Shown here piece by piece: positions 1 through 11,300 of a DNA stretch of 64,000 nt (its first letter is position 1; each line of letters starts with the position of its first letter). A program made the position numbers and the translations under genes. The notes under the pieces were generated by a model. That model was not told the DNA's origin and searched no databases. It saw nothing but the letters and a program-made list of their open reading frames with translations. Source of the DNA: Oscarella lobularis (lineage: Eukaryota; Porifera; Homoscleromorpha; Homosclerophorida; Oscarellidae); the NCBI RefSeq assembly GCF_947507565.1, contig NC_089179.1, positions 1,612,681-1,676,680 of the forward strand. The letters run 5' to 3'.

Positions 1-492
1 GAATGTCGAGATTATCCTCAGCCTAAGACTAAGACTCCACAAAGACTCAAGCACAGGAGCCAATTTGTAACCTGACTAAGAATTGAAGTTTCAATTTTGG
101 ACTTGGTTTCAGCCGACCTTTTTAGGATAAAAAACCAAAGGGGTCCTCTGCAAAGGAACGCCCTCCCTTTCACACTTACAAATGCTTGTTGAAAAACACG
201 TCGGCACTGACATTGGGAAGGGTATGAGGATATTCTGACGGCCAGCTGATTTCCACTACAAAATGCTTCAATTCGTCTGGATTATCACATAGCTAAAGAT
301 TATTGACGGAAGAGAAAGAGGAAAAGAGAAGTGAGTCTGACTTTGTAGGTGAACTTCGCTGGCGAGAGCTGTTTGAAATTCTCGTCTCCGTCGTAAATTG
401 AGAGAAGGGCTTCTACTTCTTCCTAGGGATGTCTAACTGTCGATCGCTTGGAGGATTGGCGAACGTACACGAACCTCCTGTTCTTCTTCCAT
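1..492 (-). CDS. RWDD4: RWD domain protein, RWDD4-like (3' part outside window)
   Basis: This is the 5' part of an RWD-domain gene; it runs off the left edge. The start ATG is at 492-490. The first exon codes MEEEQEVR, followed by a GTACGT donor. The next exon carries EALLSIYDGDENF, the usual start of an RWD fold, and then LSPAKFTYK. A further exon (about 270-190) carries VVEISWPSEYPHTLP, the YPxxxP core of RWD domains, and ends at a GTAAGTG donor. A final visible exon near 120-70 continues SAETKSKIETSILSQ. The order and exon sizes agree with RWDD4, a small protein of unclear role. It is head to head with TIMM10, with 43 bases between the two start codons. The end of the protein is not in the window. 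Confidence 0.75.
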
Positions 493-535
493 CGTGAGGT
501 TTAGCGCGCGCAAGTTCGAAAGGTCAAAAACCAGC
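493..535. promoter_or_regulatory. Shared promoter of RWDD4 and TIMM10
   Basis: Only 43 bases separate the divergent ATGs, so transcription start sites must overlap or lie inside the partner's first exon. No TATA box is visible. Confidence 0.5.
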
Positions 536-878
536 ATGGCATTCCCCGGGCAAGCGGCCGCTCTTATGGACGAAGCCAAGCAGAAAATGGTAGCCGAAAT
601 GGAGATAGAGGTCATGACCGACATGTACAACAAGTAAGCGAACGCGAAGAGACTTTTCGAGCGACGTAGATGACGTGACACGAAAAAAAAGGCTAACGAG
701 CGCCTGCCACAAGAAGTGCATATCAACAAAATACAAGGAAGGCGAGCTGACGAAAGGCGAAGCCGTCTGTTTGGACCGGTGCGTGGCAAAATACCTCGAC
801 GTACACGATAGGGTAGGAAAAAAATTGACGACAATGTACGCACAAGACGAGGCGAAGAAAGCCCAAGCGAATAATTAA
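536..878 (+). CDS. TIMM10: Mitochondrial import chaperone Tim10
   Basis: Small Tim chaperone of the mitochondrial intermembrane space. It works with Tim9 to guide hydrophobic precursors from the TOM complex to TIM22. There are two exons, 536-633 and 692-878, joined through a GTAAGC donor and an A-rich acceptor, giving 94 residues (human about 90). The family signature is present: twin CX3C motifs, CHKKC and CLDRC, which form the two disulfides of the hairpin. The N-terminal helix ([20 protein letters not shown]) and the C-terminal [13 protein letters not shown] are also typical. The start is the first ATG in frame, directly after the short divergent promoter. The gene converges on the unknown gene at 951-1673, with 72 bases between stop codons. 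Confidence 0.93.
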
Positions 879-950
879 ATAACCGGACCCCGCCCCATAT
901 ATAACACAATATCACGTCTCATAAATAATTGGGTTATTCATATATTGTAC

Positions 951-1673
951 CTAATACATCATAGCGTTCTCTGATGATGCGCAACGGGAAAAAAGTTGAG
1001 GTGACGGGTTTCTTTCGCGATTCATTTTCTCTTGAAATTCTCGAGCCAACGTCCGACACTTATCCCTGTCGCCCAATCCCAAATTGGAGCGCGGCGTCGA
1101 GGGAAGAGTCGATGAGGTCGACGACGATGACGACGATTTTATAGCGTTGGGAATCCACGTGAATACAACGGACTCGCCCGTCGATTCGTTGACGCTTGTC
1201 AGTCGCTTGACGCGCGGCAACGGTTTGGACGGCACGGCGGGCGACGACTGAAAAACGGGCGCTGCCGAAACGGGTCTTACGTGCGGTATTGGATCCATCA
1301 AGTTGAAGCGGCGAAATTGGACGCTATCCAACTGGGTCGTCGCTTCGACGTACGCCTCATAAACGTCTTTTGTCATGTAGGACGCAATTGAATCCGACGG
1401 GACTTGGGATCGAGGCCGAGCGTTGTTCACTTTTCTTCGTCTCGTGCACGATTGGATTTTTTGCTTCTTCGACTTGGCTGACTGGGAGCGTCGCGTTTTG
1501 CTGTTCGATCCTCCCATGGGTCCCGGTGCGGTGTGACTGGGAGCTTTGCATTGTGTTTGCTTTCTTATTTTTGAAGGCTCTTCAAAGCGGCGTGACGCCA
1601 CGAAAGAGGCGCCGTCATAGAAGCTTTGCGTCAGCGGATAGGCGCCAAGTATCAACGGAAATTCATTCAACAT
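951..1673 (-). CDS. Uncharacterised basic Ser/Arg-rich protein (240 aa)
   Basis: Single uninterrupted reading frame from ATG at 1673 to TAG at 953-951. I do not recognise a family. The first half is basic and low in order (repeated KTRRSQSAKSKKQK-type stretches). The middle has a short ordered-looking segment, YMTKDVYEAYVEATTQLDSVQFRRFNL, followed by a Pro-rich part (PVSAAPVFQSSPAVPSKPLP), a run of serines, and a helical end (RTLAREFQEKMNRER). Its ATG lies only 55 bases downstream of the ALDH16A1 stop on the same strand, so it either has a promoter inside ALDH16A1 or is co-transcribed. It may also have an unseen 5' exon. Calling it coding rests on ORF length and codon use like its neighbours. 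Confidence 0.5.
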   Translation of the reverse strand: MLNEFPLILGAYPLTQSFYDGASFVASRRFEEPSKIRKQTQCKAPSHTAPGPMGGSNSKTRRSQSAKSKKQKIQSCTRRRKVNNARPRSQVPSDSIASYMTKDVYEAYVEATTQLDSVQFRRFNLMDPIPHVRPVSAAPVFQSSPAVPSKPLPRVKRLTSVNESTGESVVFTWIPNAIKSSSSSSTSSTLPSTPRSNLGLGDRDKCRTLAREFQEKMNRERNPSPQLFSRCASSENAMMY

Positions 1674-1728
1674 TCAACCAACCGTGCGCGAAAACAAATG
1701 AAAAAAGCCAGATAAACATAAATCGAAA

Positions 1729-4700
1729 TCAATTGGCGAATATTTCGCCCATAGGGATCCAAATGTTCTTGCATTCGGTCGACTGAAGAAGGAACTCGTG
1801 TCCCTGACCTTGCTCCTTGTCTTTCCAGTTTCTCTCCAAGCCGTAGTTGACCCACGTTCTTTTGACGTTAACGTGCGAAATCGACTCGACGAACTTGCTT
1901 CCTTCAGCCGAACCAAAGTACCACATAGACTGAAAAGGCAAACGAGATCGTTTGGGAATGAACTCTTTCGACATATTTGCCCACCTCAACGTTCTGGTGT
2001 TCAGCGAGATACTTTGTCAGATGGTCTCTGGACCCCGTCACGATGTTGACAACACCGCCGGGAAGATCCGACGTGTCGAAGATCTAGAACACGAGAATAC
2101 GTCAACGCGAGGAAGAATCCCTTCTACTGCTTCAACCTGGTACAAATCAGTAGCGCTGAGCGGATACTTCTCGCTAGGCACAATCACCATGGTGTTGCCC
2201 CTGACGACAGCCGGCGCGAAAAGCGACACAAAGCCGAGAAGTGGAAAGGAATCCGAGCACGCAATTCCCATGACTCCGACCGGCTCGTTGACCTTGACCG
2301 TGCATCCATAGAGAGTCGTTTCCTGAAGAAAACGACGTTGAGAAGGGGGCAGGGATCCCTCAATCCCTGACTCACTTGAACCGTGCCTCCGTACTTGTCC
2401 GCATAGGCGCCCCAGTGGAAAAGTCTCTGAATTGACAAGTCGACCTCTTCCTTTGCATCCTGAAGGGAGCGTCCCGTCATTGCGGCTATTCGTGCGGCAA
2501 CTTCGCCGTGACGAAGTTCAAGATTCTCCGCAATATAGTAGACAATTTGAGCTCGATTGTGAGCAGCTCGTTTGCCCCAGCTGAAGAAAAAGAAACTCAA
2601 AAGTCGAATCGATGACATCATAAACCATTAACCCAGGTGCCGCGCTGTACGCCGCTTCCACTGCATCTCTAATGTCCTTGCGATTTCCCTCGCCAACTTG
2701 ACCGACGACGTTTCCGGAAGGACTGACGACCGGCCGAGCGTACGGAGCATCGGGACGCTTCTGAGCGCCACCAATGTACATTTTCAGAGTCCGATCAATA
2801 CTAAGATAACGATATTTATCCTTCTCACCACCAAAGATCACCGCTACCTTGGAACAGTGACTCCGTTCAGTTCCATCACTGATGGATACTCAATCGCTTG
2901 TTTCTGATTCGTTGGATTCAGTGGTCTCGGCGGAACGGACTCGCCGAAACCCTTGATTTCGAGCTCTTTTGAGTTACTCCGTTTCAACGTGTTTTGCCAC
3001 GAAGGCTTCGCATATTCATATAATCCCTATCAACAGCCAAGATTATATATAATTCATTTTCGCGTCTCTTGCGATCATGGAAATTACTTCTTTGCCGCCG
3101 TCTCGCCCGAATCCGCTCTCCCTATATCCGCCGAAGCCGCTTGCCGCGTCGAACACGTTGTGACAATTGATCCAGCACGTTCCCGCTTTGATGCTCAACG
3201 CGACCTCCAATCCGAGACTGAAATTTTCCGTCCACACGCTCGACGCCAGTCCGTAGCGCGTGTTATTCGCCAGAGCGATCGCCTCCTTCGGCGTGCGAAA
3301 CGTAACAACAGAAAGAACGGGACCAAAAATCTGGAGAAAGAAAAAAAACTCGTCGCCAAAACTTCAAATAAGTCCCCTCCCCCCCTGCACCTCTTCTTGG
3401 ACGACAGTCGAAACGGGTTCCACATTGGTGATGAGAGTGGGCGGATAAAAGCATCCGTGCGACGGAATCGTGGCGCACGTCTGAAAGACGTCGGCGCCCT
3501 CCGTCTTCGCCTTTTGAACGAGATCGTCGATGGATTGTCGTTGGGACGCGTCGACGATCGCGCCGATATCGACGCACTTGTCCAACGAGTCGCCGACTCG
3601 AAGGCGAGCCATTCGCGTCTTGATCTTCGCCACCATTCGCTCGGCGACGTTCTCCTGAACGAGAAGTCGCGACCCAGCACTGCAAACCTGAATAAATAAA
3701 TAAATAAATAAATAAATTTATCAATAAATAAATTTATCAATATGAATCAACGGACTTGGCCCTGATTAAACCAAATTGCGTCGACTATTCCCTCGACTGC
3801 GCTGTCCAAGTCGGCCGAGTCGAAGACGACGAACGGAGATTTGCCGCCGAGTTCGAGCGATAGACGTTTTCCCGTTCCGGCTGTCGCACGACGCAGGAGC
3901 TGACCGATCTGAACCGAGGTAGTGAACGACTTCATTCTTCTGTAAACGAGACTACCTCTGTCGAGCCCGTGAATGCAACTTTGTCTACGTCTGGATGGGC
4001 GGCGAGTTGACTTCCAAAACTGCCCTTACCCGTCACAACGTTAAAGACGCCGGGAGGAAGGCCGGCCTCGGCGCAGATTTCCGCTAGCAACAAGGCGCTG
4101 AGTCGCGTATACGTTGCCGGTTTCAAGACGACCGTATTGCCCATTGCCAAAGCGGGACAGACTTTCCACGTGAGAAGCATCAAGGGAAAGTTCCACGGAA
4201 CGATGGCGGCGACGACCCCTATGGGATCCCATCCGGCCATTTCCGTGTCCATCAGCTGGGCCCAGCCGGAGTGGTGATAGAAATGTCGAGCAACCTAAAG
4301 AAGAGTCAATTGATTTTCTCATAAAGAAAATCTTTTTTTTCTATACCAAAGGAACGTCGGCATCTCGAGATTCTCGAATCGGTTTTCCGTTGTCCATGCT
4401 CTCGACGACGGCGAGCAAACGCATGTGCTTCTGCACGTGTCGCGCAATGCTGTACAACGGGAATTCTGTCGCGGTACTCGGCTTCGATCGCGTGGAGAGA
4501 TCGTACCTATAGAGATGTCGAGCTCTCACGTGACAGGGCAATTTGCTCCAACTTTCGAACGCTTTTCGCGCAACGCCGACGGCTAGATCGACGTCTTCGT
4601 CGTTGCCCTGTATCGTATTTGCCAAGTGTGCGCCCGTGGCTGGATTCGTCGTCGCGTACGTCGATCGCCCTGAAAAAAAACCGTCCACCGACGTGCCACG

Positions 4701-5010
4701 CCCCCTTTCTTCGTTTACCTTCTGGTTTGACCCATTGTCCGTTTATGAAGTGTCCGAACGATCGGCCGTGATCTTCGAGCCATTTGTCGGCGACTGCAGA
4801 CGATTCGGGTGCAGGCCCGTATTCCAACGTTTCGAAAATCTGCGCGACGCTCGGCTTCTGCTTCTTTGCGACCGAAACGCCCTTCGGTTGCTTGTCTGCA
4901 GCCGTCGGCAGTCCGGGGAGCTCCGGCTCGACTATTTTTGCTCGCTTGGCTGGTTCGACGTTCGTCGAAGGCTGCTCGGGCACCGCTCGGCGCGACGATC
5001 TCTTCGACAT
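1729..5010 (-). CDS. ALDH16A1: Aldehyde dehydrogenase family 16 member A1, two ALDH domains
   Basis: Long, many-exon gene with two ALDH-like domains in tandem, the layout specific to ALDH16A1. The first domain shows [20 protein letters not shown], the NAD-site segment AFTGSTE, the ELGGKSP general-base motif, QVCSAGSR with the catalytic cysteine, and IFGPV. The cysteine codon is in the exon whose acceptor lies near 3690. The second, shorter domain (about 2840-1730) keeps the fold but has no catalytic cysteine that I can find, and ends in [13 protein letters not shown]...KNIWIPMGE. The start is ATG 5010 ([14 protein letters not shown]), followed by a basic, disordered N-terminus. It is known of the family that mammalian ALDH16A1 has lost the catalytic cysteine while lower animals can keep it. 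An (AATA)n repeat sits in the intron at 3691-3738. Confidence 0.88.
3691..3738. repeat. AATA microsatellite in an ALDH16A1 intron
   Basis: About ten copies of AATA, slightly interrupted, lie between the acceptor of the catalytic-Cys exon and the preceding exon. Confidence 0.9.
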
Positions 5011-5105
5011 GCCCAATTTCCTTATTAGGGCAAGTCCTTAGCGCGCGCGCGTGTCTCGGAACACATTCCTTGTGGCGTGCTCTTTGTTCTCTTCGAGGAC
5101 TCCCC
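5011..5105. promoter_or_regulatory. Shared promoter of ALDH16A1 and CPSF6-like gene
   Basis: There are 95 bases between divergent ATGs (5010 minus, 5106 plus). It holds a GCGCGCGCG run at about 5041-5050 and no TATA box. Confidence 0.5.
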
Positions 5106-7967
5106 ATGGACGACGTAGACCTGTATGGAGACATGAAGAGCGACGATGTACGCCTACGCTATCCGAACGCTCGCGCCAAGCCGCTAAATACTTCGTTTCT
5201 TCCCTTTTTTTTGCAGGAAGACGACGGCAATGAAGACGTCGACCTTTACGGCGATTTAGCCGACGACACGTCGAAACAAAAGGCATGCGAATCGCAAGTC
5301 TTTCCACGCGCACAATCGATCTTTCTTCTTCTATTTGCCCCCTTCAGTACGGCGGCGAAAGTCCGGGGAAAGAAGCAGGTGGTATAGGATTACGGTCCCG
5401 TAAAAATGACTGGTTTTAATTAATAATAAGTCGAGGCACTAGAAATAGTCAGAGGGCTTACAGTGCGCTACAATTTAGTCGGTCCTCCTGTGGCATCCCC
5501 CCTGTATTTTAGTGGCGGCATCATGTAATTGTAACGAAATTCCACTGTACAGTTTTTTTTACAAAGACGATGCCACAGGAGCGCGTTAGGTGCTAGAAGC
5601 CTTTTTTTTATTGATTCGATGCTGTTAGAGAACAGCTAGTAGTCAGTTACATAGTCACAGATGCCAAAGCTCAATTGAATTGGATCACGAGCGAGTGAGC
5701 ACAGAGGGGGGGAGGAGACGCGCGCTGCACCGTCATTGAGAGTACGCAACGGGCCGGCGCGCATTATTGACGATTTGTCCTAGATTTGTTGCGCGATTTG
5801 ACGCCGTCGCCCATTTCGGAGCTTCTCGCCGCGAAACAGTCGACGGCGAGCGGTTCGCCGACGCCGAGCGGCGACGACGACGGCCAAAGCGCCGAAACGG
5901 CGTCGGCTCCCCTCGTCACGGGCGAAAGCGCTCCCTCCTCTTCTGCAGTTGTTGCCATGGAGACGCTAGACGATTCGTCTGCGACGCAGCCCGTGAAGAG
6001 TCCGGAAGCCAATCTGGCTGCTCCGAAAGGATTTTTACTGAAATTTAATAATACGCCAGAAGTGACTAAAAAGTCTGTTTACATTGGAAATTTGCCATGG
6101 GTAGTCGATCTATGCCATACGAAGCGCGAATTGTTTCTTTGGTGAAACGGCTACTTTTGTAATTTTAGTGGTGCACTGATTCGCAACTGGCGCACGCCTG
6201 CGTAAACCTCGGCGCCAAAGATTTGAGGGGTATACGATTCTACGAGAATCGGCTCAACGGCCAGTCGAAAGGGTGGGGGGAAAATCTCCTTTTACATGTG
6301 GGATTTGATTCGAGTGTACCTGTAGCTATGCGTTGGTGGAGTTCGGTTCTGAGGTGTCTTGTCATATCGTTGCTAACAAGTTGCCACTGCAGTGAGAGTC
6401 GTTATCCAGTGGGAGGCGGGCTGATTGGGGAGCCGAGGTTTTGTTGTAGTGTATTGTTGGATCAGCATCCCACGGCTGCGTTGACGTCGAAAATTGGACT
6501 CGCCCAATTTGAGCAGTTCATGAAGAAAGGTTGGTGGACGATGACAACGATGACGTCGCTGTGGGACGGTTTTGCGTTCAGGTCAATCCGCTATTCTTGA
6601 AGAAGTAAATAAATCGAGTTACACGGGTCGACCTCGCGTTCCGACAAAGCAGGAGGAACGTCCGCGTCCGAGACCGCCGTTTCCTCCCTCGGTTCCTCCC
6701 GGGCCGCCGGTTCGAATGGGGGGCCCGCCTGTCGGGGGTCCGTTTCCTCCGATGGGAGGACCTCCAGGAATGCCTGGGCCTTGGATGGGTACGATGCGTT
6801 ACTTGCAGTCTTTTTTTTTTGAGCTGACGCACTGTGTTTAGGTCCTGGTCCTGGTATGCCTCCTCCCATGCCTCCTGATATGATGCATCCTAGGGCAATG
6901 CATCCTCCTTTGCCACCGGTACAATTCTAATTTTATTTTTTTACTTGATTCTGGAATTTTTTTCTGCAGTTTCATGGTCCGCCTGATATGGTGATGGGAG
7001 GTAAGAGGACGGGTTTGCCGTTTCTTCTCATTCATGCGTTTTCTTGACTTATAGGACCTCTTCCTCACGTCAATCCAAACTTCTTTCCAGACCAGCGTCT
7101 CCATCGCCCGGTTAGTTGAAATAACGTTAGCGCTTTTTCTCTTGTCATTTTCCTCTGCAGAATGAACCATTTGGAGGTCACGGCCCCCCAGGGTAAGTTA
7201 AGACAATTCAATAGATTATTGATCAATTTGTTCACCGATGATGCGCACAGTGCCGATAAGGGGTTTGGTGGCCAGGGTAAGCGCAAGACCTCTTTAGTTT
7301 GGAACTCAAAAAGCCAGTGAAAATTTTTCGCAGTTGATTTTGCAGAAGTAATGAAGAGAAATCACGCAGTTTCAAGTACAGCGCTTGTGAGAGCCGTGCA
7401 GGACGCAAATTCCGGTATGGCAGTAGCGTTGAAATGCAATACTTGGTAGACCAATTGGATATATTAGGGGATTATGAAAGTGCTGTGAACACCTTGAACA
7501 CAGCAATTTCTCTTATATCTCAGTCAGCTGCGGCTAGTTCAGAGAGTAGCCAGGTACGTTACAGTACATTTTCCTGTGAGATGCTACCTCTCTCATGTTT
7601 CTCTAGGCTCTTATTCAAAACCTGAAAGACTGCCTTGAAGGAATCAAGAAGGGAAAGTAGGAAAATTGCATCACAGTCCCTTGGGCCGTACGTAATGAAT
7701 AGGATTTTGTTCAGAGCGGGGAGTCCAGCGATAAAGCTCAGTCCCGGCCTGGCGGGCAGTTCCAGTGGAAGTAGGAGTCCCAGTCCGTCATTTCGTCGCA
7801 ACAGAAGCCGCAGCAGAGGACGCAGAGACGACCGTGAACGCGACGTCAAGGGAGGACGGCGTCCCGGTGGCGGCGGCGGCGGCGGCAGTAGGGAAAGGGG
7901 AAGAGAGCGAGAACGATATTCACGACTACACAAAGAAGATGATTATCGAAGAAGTCGGCGAAAATAA
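5106..7967 (+). CDS. CPSF6: Cleavage and polyadenylation factor subunit CPSF6/7-like
   Basis: Subunit of cleavage factor I (CFIm), which binds UGUA sites with CPSF5/NUDT21 and guides poly(A) site choice. Exon 1 starts MDDVDLYGDM and exon 2 repeats DVDLYGDL, like the N-terminus of human CPSF6. The RRM is split: KSVYIGNLPW ends at about 6097, and after an intron WCTDSQLAHACVNLG continues to RFYENRLNGQSKG. A short exon from 6326 gives YALVEFGSE. Then come a Pro/Gly-rich central region over many small exons, the conserved segment EVMKRNHAVSSTALVRAVQDA, DYESAVNTLNTAISLI, and an Arg/Ser/Gly-rich tail ending at 7967. The 5' part holds a long intron of about 400 bases (5381-5783). Exon borders in 5100-6600 are my inference from splice signals. 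Confidence 0.85.
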
Positions 7968-8359
7968 GTTGCACGAGATGTCTGCGCACCAAGGAAACTG
8001 TGACGTACTCTCACAATACAAATCCGTTTCTAAAATTCCAAATTTATGATTGTGATGATGATAAGAATGGACAAATTTCTACAAATAGCGTAGCACAGGG
8101 TCTCTATATGACGAGTGACGAGTGACGTACGTACACCTCCGGGAATTGTTTACATGTTTTCGACTGTTTTTCCCTTGCGTGCCGGAATATGGACTTATTC
8201 TACTGCTATTACTGCTCGTTTTTCACGGCTCGTTGGCTTCTAGCCAAGCAGGAATCCAAAAAAATGGGGAACGAACTTCTTGAAAGCTCGACTACTCTAG
8301 TACACGTCATCTGCAATTGCTTAAAACTTATTACAACGTTTTCTCGGCCGACGTCAGGC
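7968..8359. other. Intergenic, convergent CPSF6 / spectrin 3' ends
   Basis: Nothing coding is recognised on either strand, including any continuation of the spectrin gene. A direct repeat of the GACGAGT type occurs near 8110-8125. Confidence 0.4.
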
Positions 8360-11300
8360 TCAGTTTACCCACCCGCCTTGTCCGGCGAGCAATTTTTTCG
8401 CGTGCTCGTCCAACGTCTTTACTTTCTCCTCCTGCGCGGCGAGCGCCTTCTCGAAATTTTCGTGTTTCTCGAGCCAATCGTCGACCTTGGCGAGATTTTC
8501 GTCTACGTCGTCGCTCGATAGAAATGTCTCTCGTGACGTCATCCAAGCGTCGACAAGAGACGCGTCTCTATCGAATTGCTGCAAGTCCAATGTCCATTGG
8601 AGAACGACCTGGGCGAAAAAGGAGAGCCGCTTTTATGAGCGGACGTAGTATTATTATTATCGTTTGTCTCCTCACTTTTCTATTTTCCCAAAATTTCATC
8701 AAATCGACTTTTTCCGTTTCGAGCAAGATCAACTTTTCGCTAATCTGACTATTGGCCGGATGGCCTCTTTCGATGAGCAACTTTCCGAAATTTGCAACGG
8801 CTGTCACTTTGCTGCTGCGAGCCTCGATTTCGGCCTTGTGATCGAAGTGAAGCTTCAACGCGGCCTCGGCACTCGCCACGTCTCGAATCGGTTCATTGGT
8901 ACCGACTAAGGAATGCATATCTCTCATCCACGATACCTAGAAGCGAAGAGAGATTCGTTGAAGGACAGAAAATTTCAAATTTCGTCTCACTAAATCTCTC
9001 GTGTCGCTCAAGAAACGATGAAGCTCTAACGAATCGTTCAACCGCTGTTTTCTGGCGCTGCAGCTCGCCGTCAATTGTTCCCACGCTTCGATAACGGTCG
9101 CCTGCTGCTCGGCTATGCCTTCGGCATTCTCCTCGTAGACTTGAGACAGAAGATCGGCGTTCTTCGTAATATCTTCCACGCGATTCTCGAGCGCGACCAA
9201 ATCGCGTTCGAACGTCTCGTGTCGTCTCATCAGAGCCTCGGCGCTGCACAAGAAAAAAAAATGAACAAATAATTAATTAGCGTTTTCGCCGACGTCACCT
9301 CGACGCGTCTCGTCCGACGTCGTCCGTCATGAGAAGACCCTCCTTCTCCGTGACTCGTCCCAGCACTTCTTCGATATCTCGATTAAACGCGTGGATTTGA
9401 AGCGCGCCTTCCAGCTGAGCTGATCGCTCTTCGACGATCGTTTGCAGTTCGTTCCACGCGTCGGCGAGCTGCTGCTGTCGTGCGCGTATCTCGTTCGTCG
9501 CTTCGACGACCGGATGAGGATTGACGGCGTCGCCGAGGGGAATGTCGTCGCGCGATTCGGCGTCGAGAAGTTTGTTGCCGGCGTCGACGCACGACGTCAC
9601 GCGTTCTTTTCCGTTGGGAAGCGTCTGGGCGAACGTTTCGAATTTGTCGCGCACGCGTTGGCAGTGTTCGACGTCTCGACCGAGATCTTCGTTATTGGCT
9701 ATTGATAGCTGTTCGCCGATCCAATCCTCAACCTGGATATATATATGTGTGTGTATATGCATATATATATGTCTCTCTCTGTTTTACTGTGTCGGCTTCG
9801 CGGTAGAAACGGTGGAGTTCCAATTGGAAATTCAAGTCTCGATCGCGTGTTTTGATCAGATTTTTCAAATCGTCGAGTTTCGCTTGGAGCTGTTCTTGTC
9901 GCGTGGACACGTTGTGCGCGTCAAAGTGCGACTTCGTCTGCATCAAATTGCACTGGGGAAAAGAAAAAAAATTAGCGGATAATTAAACGACTTCTCTCTC
10001 GACTCGCCTCTTCTCTCAGTTGACCCAACGTATCCTTCTCGAACTGTTGAACGGACGAGTCCGTCGATCCGAGACGTCGTATGAGATTCTGCGTCGAATC
10101 TTCGTCCTTTCCCATTCCGCCGCTCGCCACTTGGACTCGATTGTCCTCGACCCACGATTCGGCTTCGTTCGCGTCGGCGTAATACTGCTGCGACTGGAGC
10201 GACTGGTCCAACTTTTCAGCACGCATCTGAGACAGCTCTTTGAGACTCGTCCAACTCCGCTGAAGTCCTTCCCATCTATATATACAAACAAGTCAAGGAC
10301 GTGTTTTTATACTCTCGTCGAGAAATCTCGCCTCTCTGTTATTTGAGAACTCGCCGTGTGTCCGTCGTCGCAGAGCGTTCTCGCCGTGACGCCGACGGCT
10401 CCAACGCGTTGCTCGTGGCCTGTCAGTTCGGTCGTGAATACTTGGTGTTTCTTCTGGAGACTTTGAACGCCTAATACTCCACACATCGAATGTTGATGAT
10501 TTTGTTTCTTTGTATCTACCTGTGAGATGGCTTCCGTAGTCGGTCGAAGACGCTATGGGTATTCGTTCGTGAATCCACGCTTCGACGCCGGCCGCGTCTC
10601 TCAAGTACTGCTGCAGAACGAGCGACGACTGGAGCACGTCGTGCCGAGCGGCAACCGGCTGAGAAAGCGCTTCGTATCTATATTATATAAATATCGAAGC
10701 AAGAGCACTGAATTGATTGTGTGACGGCACCTTTGGAGAAGCGCGTGGCAATGCTTCTCGATTTCGTCTTTATTGAAGTGGTCCTGTTCGATCAGCAGAT
10801 TGCCCTCTTCGAGCAAAGCCTCGACTCTTTCGTTGTACGATGTGACGTTCATCTCGAGCAGTTGATGCCGCTTCAACAGAGCCGTGACCGTCGGTAAATC
10901 TTTCCCCTGAAAGAAACGCGCTTGGACGATTGATTATTCAGTGTCTGAATGCCGTACCTGTTCGTCGGTTTCCAGTTGGGATTCTACCGTCTCGATCCAG
11001 GCGACGACGTCGTCGACGGCTCTCTTCAATTGCTGGCCTTTCAGCGCTTCAGTCAATCTCTCCGATTTCGTTTTCGTCGACGCCACCAGAGTGTCCCAAT
11101 TTTCAGACAAGCTCTCGAGACGTTGAGTTATGTGGTCCGCCGCGTAGTGATCCGACTCGTTTAGCTCCATGGCAGTCGCTGCCACTCTATCGACTTGAGA
11201 CCGATTGGCCGTTACTTCGGACTCGAACGCTTGCTGCATTTGAATTTTTCCCTAAACGACGTTCGATTGATCGATCGGGGGTGTCTGTGTGCGTTTACTT

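Noticed and set aside
433-915. Long minus-strand ORF over TIMM10
   Set aside because: It is the antisense of the two TIMM10 exons; only its beginning (MEEEQEVR) is real, as the RWDD4 first exon.
2953-3699. 248-residue plus-strand ORF
   Set aside because: Antisense of several ALDH16A1 exons, whose motifs (ELGGKSP, IFGPV, QVCSAG) are clear on the minus strand.
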